A DNA stretch of 5,856 nt from Ancrocorticia sp039812645 (GTDB lineage Bacteria > Actinomycetota > Actinomycetes > Actinomycetales > Actinomycetaceae): NCBI GenBank assembly GCA_039812645.1, contig JBDIAV010000141.1, positions 1-5,856 of the forward strand, read 5' to 3'. Shown here piece by piece: positions 1-5,856 of the stretch. The notes beneath the pieces are model-generated. The model did no database searches and had not been told where the DNA came from. It worked only from the letters and a program-made list of their open reading frames with translations. The stretch's first letter is position 1. The number at the start of each line of letters is the position of its first letter. The position numbers were made by a program, and so were the translations under genes.

Positions 1-153
1 CTTCGTCCCCATCCGCAAGGCAACAACTGTCTGAGTTAACCCTTCAGACTTCTCTTTCCGCTTCCGAATCTCAACAAGCTCATCAATGAGCTTTCGGTCA
101 GCTTGAGACTGCAATCGAGCCTGCTGAACAAGATCCCGATCAACATTCAGCAT
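1..153 (-). CDS. Xre-family helix-turn-helix regulator, N-terminal part (runs off the left edge)
   Basis: Only the first 51 codons are present. The protein begins MLNVDRDLVQQARLQS, followed by a charged, probably helical stretch rich in K, R and E (about residues 10-38). The last visible residues, GLTQTVVALRMGTK, match the opening of a Cro/C1 (Xre) helix-turn-helix, where the usual pattern is GLTQ..VA..MG and a recognition helix follows. That helix lies beyond the window. The ATG at 153 is supported by a purine-rich Shine-Dalgarno run (GGGAGGGAG, plus-strand 155-163) just upstream. In this family such proteins are DNA-binding repressors, often antitoxins or regulators of mobile elements; which applies here cannot be told, because the downstream partner is outside the window. 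The nearest gene on the other side is a divergent small ORF, not a toxin. Base composition is more A/T-rich than in leuS, which would fit acquired DNA. Confident about the reading frame, fairly confident about the family. Confidence 0.75.
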   Translation of the reverse strand, partial: MLNVDRDLVQQARLQSQADRKLIDELVEIRKRKEKSEGLTQTVVALRMGTK

Positions 154-164
154 TCTCCCTCCCA

Positions 165-187
165 AATATATCTATAACGCTATATTA
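165..187 (-). promoter_or_regulatory. Putative promoter and operator of the Xre gene
   Basis: An A/T-rich island sits just before the Shine-Dalgarno of the regulator. It contains an inverted repeat, AATATA (165-170) and TATATT (181-186), separated by 10 bases. On the minus strand a -10-like TAATAT (plus 182-187) overlaps the right arm. No good -35 was found. Xre regulators commonly repress themselves by binding such repeats over the -10, so an autoregulatory operator is a reasonable inference, but A/T-rich stretches give such repeats by chance. Confidence 0.35.
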
Positions 188-268
188 GTCTCCGATTGCC
201 ACCATTGTGCCCACCTATCCCACGACAGCCGGTATGAAGTAAGCTCTTGACAAACATATGGAGGAAGC

Positions 269-476
269 ATGGCCAAGCGATCACGAGATCAAAAGCGTCA
301 ACTATCGCTCACGGATAGGATCCTGAAATCAGCCATCCCTGGAGGTACTATCACGTCCCTTTCAGGGCCGGGGGCCCCGATACCCGTCAAGCCACCCGGG
401 TGTCAATAATCCCGTGCTAGACAAGTACCTCAGTAAGAATTCATACGTCATCAAGCGCGAGAACAGGGCCCTTTAA
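269..476 (+). pseudogene. Small gene of unknown function, apparently frameshifted
   Basis: An ATG at 269 follows a strong Shine-Dalgarno (GGAGGAA, 260-266). It opens a 46-codon frame, ending at TAA 407-409, that begins MAKRSRDQKRQLSLTDRILK: basic and hydrophilic. From about 371 the frame one base further on reads like protein (PRYPSSHPGVNNPVLDKYLS, then KNSYVIKRENRAL) and stops at TAA 474-476. Removing one G from the five-G run at 370-374 would join the two parts into a single 68-residue protein, which suggests a 1-base insertion or a sequencing error. I do not recognise the family. There is no signal peptide and no membrane segment. It is transcribed divergently from the Xre gene, 115 bp away, and could belong to the same acquired segment. 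Alternative: the 46-codon ORF is a genuine small protein and the second part is chance. Confidence 0.4.
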
Positions 477-527
477 CGGTTTAGTACTTCGCGGAGATAG
501 CGAATCTAATCACCACTCCCCAGTTCC

Positions 528-641
528 TCAGGCACTTCCAACCGGCGTAGCGCTGCCTACCCGCTGCGGCAACAGCATTCCCGCGACGAATGTGACCACG
601 AGAATACCGCCCCAGACGAATCCCGAGAGCACGCTACCCAC
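528..641 (-). pseudogene. Remnant of a membrane protein: C-terminal transmembrane segment
   Basis: The frame from 641 down to TGA at 528-530 encodes 37 residues, VGSVLSGFVWGGILVVTFVA and then GMLLPQRVGSATPVGSA. It has one clear hydrophobic helix (about residues 4-24) followed by a short polar tail, which is how many major-facilitator and other multi-helix transporters end. Codon third positions are mostly G or C, as in the neighbouring real genes, which argues for former coding. A stop codon (TAG) interrupts the frame two codons upstream, and the possible GTG start at 641 has no Shine-Dalgarno. It is therefore best read as the tail of a deleted or decayed gene. It lies 41 bp after the epimerase stop, on the same strand. 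A genuine single-helix small protein is a less likely alternative. Confidence 0.35.
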
Positions 642-659
642 CGGCTATGGAGACTCACA

Positions 660-677
660 CTTGGTTATAGAACCAAG
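660..677 (-). terminator. Small hairpin after the epimerase gene
   Basis: A perfect 7-bp stem, CTTGGTT (660-666) and AACCAAG (671-677), with a 4-base loop lies 5 bases beyond the epimerase stop codon. It is correctly placed to end that transcript, but no T-run follows on the minus strand, so its strength as a terminator is doubtful. Confidence 0.4.
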
Positions 678-682
678 AAACC

Positions 683-1666
683 CTACCCCTTGCGGCCCTT
701 GTGGTAGGACAACGTCACCGTCAGGGCTCGGCGATCGCCAGGCAACAAAGGCAACCGCGAAGCAGCGTCCGCGCGGTTGAACGCGTTTGGCAGCGCCGAG
801 TACGGTTCGAGCGCGATGGAGGTACGCGGGGCGCGGGGCAGGCCATCGCCGGTGAAGACGTGCATGACAGGTGCCTCGGAGGGTTCCTGCGTCACCTGCA
901 CCTCGGTGCCACGCACCGGGTTCTTCACAGATGTCACAACCACGCCGTCAAGATTGGGTACCAGACTTGAGAACGAATGGTCGATCTGCTGGTGACCGAG
1001 GTAGTCGTAGCGCGCGGGAGCAGCAATGCCAGAGAAGGCGGCGTCGCCATGCAGCGGCACCTGGCGCTTGTCCATGAGGATCTTGCTTCGAGCAGGAACC
1101 GTCAGGGACACATTTGAAATCCCGTCAAGGCCGGGCATCTTGATGTAGGGGTGCCAGCCCAACGCAACAGGCGCGGTCTCTTCACTGACATTCAACGCTT
1201 CAATCGACACCGAAAGATGCTCCTGCCCCTCCGAGCCACCCTCCAACGAGAACACCACCGTCACGGCGAGGTCCCAGGGATAACCTTCAACACCGGGAAG
1301 AATGGCGCGCAGCAAGAGCGCGTCACCCGCCGCCTCGCGCACAAAGTCCAGCCCCGACACACGCGTCGGGTAGGCTACATCTCCCTCATGCTCCACCGTG
1401 TAGCGCCGCCCTTGGAACACATAGCTTCCGTCAGACAACCGGCCACACCACGGAGCCTGAATAAGTGAGCGAGCTGAAACGGACCCGACAAGTTCATCCG
1501 CATCCACGTAGCCATCAATAACTTCAGCACCGGGCTGAGGTTGCCATGACAACAACGTCGCCCCACGCTCAGCAATGAGCGCGCTTGCACCACTAGGAGA
1601 AATCAGCTTCCATGCCGGCTGACCATGAAAATCCGCCCTCTCAATCGAGGTTTCTGACGCGACCAT
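683..1666 (-). CDS. Aldose 1-epimerase family protein (mutarotase)
   Basis: The protein has 327 residues. The family interconverts alpha and beta anomers of sugars such as galactose or glucose (GalM) or hexose 6-phosphates (YeaD type) in the cytoplasm; the substrate here is not determinable. Visible family marks are APWCGRLSDGSYVFQGRRY (71-89), the position of the usual NR..G motif; GWHPYI (170-175), with H172 the likely general acid; DHSF (229-232), substrate-binding Asp; and EPYSALPNAFN (287-297), with E287 the likely general base. The usual HG pair after the first motif appears as SG (S104-G105), so one active-site His seems missing. The ATG at 1666 was chosen because AAGGAAGG lies 7 bases upstream and the family similarity begins there; a longer frame from 1750 adds 28 unlikely residues with no ribosome site. 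It lies downstream of leuS on the same strand but beyond a strong hairpin, so it is probably transcribed separately. Family assignment is confident. Confidence 0.88.
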   Translation of the reverse strand: MVASETSIERADFHGQPAWKLISPSGASALIAERGATLLSWQPQPGAEVIDGYVDADELVGSVSARSLIQAPWCGRLSDGSYVFQGRRYTVEHEGDVAYPTRVSGLDFVREAAGDALLLRAILPGVEGYPWDLAVTVVFSLEGGSEGQEHLSVSIEALNVSEETAPVALGWHPYIKMPGLDGISNVSLTVPARSKILMDKRQVPLHGDAAFSGIAAPARYDYLGHQQIDHSFSSLVPNLDGVVVTSVKNPVRGTEVQVTQEPSEAPVMHVFTGDGLPRAPRTSIALEPYSALPNAFNRADAASRLPLLPGDRRALTVTLSYHKGRKG

Positions 1667-1673
1667 TCTCGTG

Positions 1674-1681
1674 CCTTCCTT
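1674..1681 (-). promoter_or_regulatory. Ribosome binding site that fixes the epimerase start
   Basis: AAGGAAGG on the minus strand, 7 bases before the ATG at 1666. It favours the 327-residue form over the longer frame that opens at 1750. Confidence 0.7.
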
Positions 1682-1864
1682 GCTGCCACACCGCCAAGTC
1701 TCAAGCCTGACGGAATGCCGACGATGTGTGTGATGCCGGGACTGCCACATCGTTGGGCGGCCCCGGCACCATCATGAATTCTTCACTGGTCTCATTCTCG
1801 CAGGATTTATCACGGCCCGCAGAGACGCCCACATTTGCGAGACTCAAGACAGGACATAAGACAA

Positions 1865-1894
1865 GGGGTTCCCGAGCAATTGCTCGGGAACCCC
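1865..1894 (-). terminator. Perfect 30-bp palindrome, probable leuS terminator
   Basis: GGGGTTCCCGAGCAA is followed directly by its exact reverse complement, giving 15-bp arms with a four-base loop if the central AATT stays unpaired. It lies about 118 bp past the leuS stop and well before the epimerase start. The bases that follow on the minus strand (CTTGTCTTAT) are only partly T-rich, which is common for actinobacterial terminators. Being symmetrical, it could act in both directions. Confidence 0.75.
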
Positions 1895-2011
1895 TCCAGC
1901 TTATTTCAACCACTACCTGTGTCAGCCAACATCTGCGCTAACCAGGACCGGCCAACCGGCATCAAGCAGCTACAGACAGCCATCCGAGCCAGTACCCAGG
2001 CCAATCAACCC

Positions 2012-4960
<2,949 letters not shown>

Positions 4961-4964
4961 TGCT

Positions 4965-4970
4965 CTCCTT
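4965..4970 (-). promoter_or_regulatory. leuS ribosome binding site, possibly in a small hairpin loop
   Basis: AAGGAG on the minus strand, 4 bases before the leuS ATG. The flanking CTCT and AGAG (minus strand, CTCTAAAGGAGAG) could form a 4-bp stem that places the AAAGG in the loop. The stem is too short to claim regulation on its own. Confidence 0.7.
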
Positions 4971-5263
4971 TAGAGGTTGCGCCGATAGGTTCGGCCGTAA
5001 CGAGGAAGACGCGGGGCTTGACTGACAAGGCGACCGACGACTCGGCATGGTGGTGCCGGGGAGGAGGACAACGCTGCCAGGCGAGATTCCGCGACTTCCA
5101 CAGTAGGCCACTGCCTATCGGCGTGACCTCTGAACTAAGTCTGCTAACAGATTAGCCCAGTAGTGGGGCCGATCCCCTGGCCATTCAGTGTGAGACTCAG
5201 CCCACTCAGTCCCAATATGTGGCGGGCGACACCCCGTCTCGTCCCGTCACGCAAAGCCACTCG

Positions 5264-5269
5264 TAGAAT
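5264..5269 (+). promoter_or_regulatory. -10 element of a leaderless promoter for the HIT gene
   Basis: TAGAAT lies 6 bases before the ATG at 5276, so transcription would start at or within a base or two of the A of the start codon. No Shine-Dalgarno sequence precedes the ATG. The arrangement TANNNT, six or seven bases, then ATG is the usual pattern of leaderless genes in Actinobacteria. The -35 region is poor, which is also common for such promoters. Confidence 0.7.
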
Positions 5270-5275
5270 GGACGT

Positions 5276-5722
5276 ATGAGTGTCTTCACTGAAATCATTG
5301 CTGGAAACATCCCGGGCCGTTTTGCCTGGGCCGACGACGTCTGCGTTGCCTTCGGCACCCACGAGCCGATCAACGACGGCCATATGCTGGTGGTCCCCCG
5401 CCAAGAGGTCGCAAAGTTTACCGACCTTGATGAGGAAACCTTCGCCCATCTTGCGGTCGTAGCCCAGCGCATCGGCCGAGCACAGGAGCTGATTTTCGGC
5501 GTTCCGCGCGCCATGGTCATCATCGCCGGCATGGAAGTCCCCCACGTCCACCTGCATGTCATCCCTGCACGCACCGAGGCCGATATCCGTTTCGAGAACG
5601 CCCAGCGGGGTGTGGATTCCGCGGTGCTCGACGCCGGCGTGGCCTCCGTCCGCGAGGGTCTCATCAAGCTGGGCTATGAGGAGTACGTTCCCACCGACCT
5701 GCACCTGCTCGATCAGGAGTAG
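5276..5722 (+). CDS. HIT family protein (histidine triad nucleotide-binding hydrolase)
   Basis: The protein has 148 residues. Family members bind nucleotides and cleave phosphoramidate or dinucleoside polyphosphate bonds through a covalent nucleotidyl-histidine intermediate; most are small soluble cytoplasmic dimers. The signature is plain: VPHVHLHVIP at 88-97, with H90, H92 and H94, of which the middle one is the expected nucleophile. The upstream part has the family's first conserved block, FGTHEPINDGHMLVVPRQEV (26-45), with the GH and the basic PR pair. The length is normal for the Hint/Fhit-like group and no extra domain is seen. The ATG at 5276 is the first in frame after the promoter, lacks a ribosome site and is read here as leaderless. 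It is divergent from leuS, with which such genes have no fixed functional link. The exact substrate is unknown; AMP-lysine-type hydrolase or Ap4A-type hydrolase are both possible. Confidence 0.93.
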   Translation: MSVFTEIIAGNIPGRFAWADDVCVAFGTHEPINDGHMLVVPRQEVAKFTDLDEETFAHLAVVAQRIGRAQELIFGVPRAMVIIAGMEVPHVHLHVIPARTEADIRFENAQRGVDSAVLDAGVASVREGLIKLGYEEYVPTDLHLLDQE

Positions 5723-5730
5723 TGGCTATG

Positions 5731-5753
5731 AGGCGGGGCTTACCGCCTTTATT
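5731..5753 (+). terminator. Intrinsic terminator of the HIT gene
   Basis: A 6-bp stem AGGCGG (5731-5736) and CCGCCT (5743-5748) with a six-base loop is followed by TTATT, 8 bases after the HIT stop codon. The G/C-rich stem and T-rich tail make this a good Rho-independent terminator. It may also serve the convergent gene on the right, though that direction lacks a T-run. Confidence 0.75.
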
Positions 5754-5784
5754 GGCAGTATCGCCGCTGTGATAGCCGCTACGC

Positions 5785-5856
5785 TTAGAAGACCAGCATC
5801 CACTGGTCCCAGAACCAGACCACGGCAAATATGACGAGCACCGCGTACACCGCCGC
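5785..5856 (-). CDS. C-terminus of a membrane protein (runs off the right edge)
   Basis: The minus-strand frame entering from the right edge encodes 23 residues before TAA at 5785-5787: AAVYAVLVIFAVVWFWDQWM followed by LVF. It is a hydrophobic helix ending in an aromatic-rich, membrane-interface-like tail, so the gene most likely encodes an integral membrane protein whose last helix lies at the extreme C-terminus. The codons end mostly in G or C like the neighbours. The gene converges on the HIT gene with 62 bp between the two stop codons. Too little is visible to name a family. Confidence 0.55.
   Translation of the reverse strand, partial: AAVYAVLVIFAVVWFWDQWMLVF

Larger units (their letters stand above)
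1667..2011. other. Intergenic region between leuS and the epimerase gene
   Basis: These 345 bp hold no credible gene. The leuS-side part (1895-2011) shows nothing recognisable. In the middle is the 30-bp palindrome listed separately. The part before the epimerase (1667-1864) should contain its promoter. A -10-like GATAAA is present on the minus strand near 1806-1811, but without a convincing -35, so I do not call it. The short frames in this stretch lack ribosome sites. Confidence 0.6.
4961..5275. other. Divergent intergenic region: leuS leader and HIT promoter
   Basis: These 315 bp separate leuS (minus) from the HIT gene (plus). The leuS side carries several short perfect stems: GCCGA/TCGGC (4981-4995), CTTG/CAAG (5017-5029), CGGCA/TGCCG (5043-5058), TAGGC/GCCTA (5104-5117) and GCTAA/TTAGC (5143-5156). 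It also has a minus-strand TCCTCCTC (plus 5061-5068) that could pair with the leuS ribosome site. A minus-strand TAATCT (plus 5149-5154) is a possible leuS -10, implying a leader of roughly 180 bases; no clear -35 is seen. I found no T-box consensus. A 32-codon minus-strand frame (5048-4950) overlaps the leuS start. A short direct repeat ACTCAG occurs at 5195 and 5204. Regulation through this leader is inference only. Confidence 0.4.

Noticed and set aside
247..252. TTGACA as a -35 box for the small gene at 269
   Set aside because: A -10 at normal spacing would fall at about 269-276, inside the coding start, and no TATAAT-like sequence is there.
701..970. Several 60-105-codon plus-strand frames opposite the epimerase gene (701-1468)
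   Set aside because: They overlap one another and the epimerase, lack ribosome sites and have arginine-rich compositions typical of antisense reading of G/C-rich genes.
1667..1750. 28-residue N-terminal extension of the epimerase (ATG at 1750)
   Set aside because: No ribosome site before 1750, a sequence unlike the family, and a strong AAGGAAGG before the ATG at 1666.
4961..5275. T-box riboswitch in the leuS leader
   Set aside because: I looked for the T-box consensus (GGTGG.ACCGCGG-like) and specifier-stem features on the minus strand and found none. The CCACCA/TGGTGG loop at 5048-5053 is only a superficial resemblance.
5144..5704. A 186-codon minus-strand frame opposite the HIT gene
   Set aside because: It is a shadow of the HIT gene, whose histidine triad, promoter and terminator all support the plus strand.

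Overview
The window reads as ordinary chromosome of a high-GC Gram-positive bacterium (Actinobacteria, most likely order Actinomycetales; genus not determinable). Three things point there. The leucyl-tRNA synthetase carries an actinobacterial-type insertion before its VNWCPGLGTVLANEEV segment. Codon use is strongly G/C-ending. The HIT-family gene has a leaderless-type promoter in which TAGAAT sits six bases before the ATG.

Layout, left to right. Bases 1-153 (minus) are the start of an Xre-type DNA-binding regulator that runs off the left edge. An AT-rich putative promoter/operator lies at 165-187. Bases 269-476 (plus) hold a small gene of unknown function that looks broken by a 1-base frame change in a G run. 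Bases 528-641 (minus) hold what looks like the last transmembrane segment of a lost transporter or other membrane protein. This left part (about 1-680) is visibly more A/T-rich at its left end and gene-poor, with fragments rather than intact genes, and may be the edge of an accessory region. Bases 683-1666 (minus) encode an aldose 1-epimerase-family protein (galactose mutarotase or hexose-6-phosphate mutarotase type). Bases 2012-4960 (minus) encode leucyl-tRNA synthetase, leuS, followed by a perfect 30-bp palindrome as its probable terminator. A 315-bp divergent intergenic region carries the leuS leader and the promoter of the HIT gene (5276-5722, plus), which ends in a good intrinsic terminator. 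The right edge (5785-5856, minus) holds the hydrophobic C-terminus of another membrane protein, converging on the HIT gene.

The genes do not form an obvious shared pathway: leuS is core translation, the HIT protein a nucleotide hydrolase/transferase, and the epimerase a sugar-anomer enzyme. leuS and the epimerase lie on the same strand but are separated by 345 bp with a strong hairpin, so they are probably separate transcription units. I saw no CRISPR array, tRNA, rRNA, insertion sequence or obvious defence system. I do not see a convincing new system. The best items for a second look are the leuS leader with its overlapping upstream ORF, the leaderless HIT transcript, the epimerase lacking a usual active-site His, and the decayed segment at the left.
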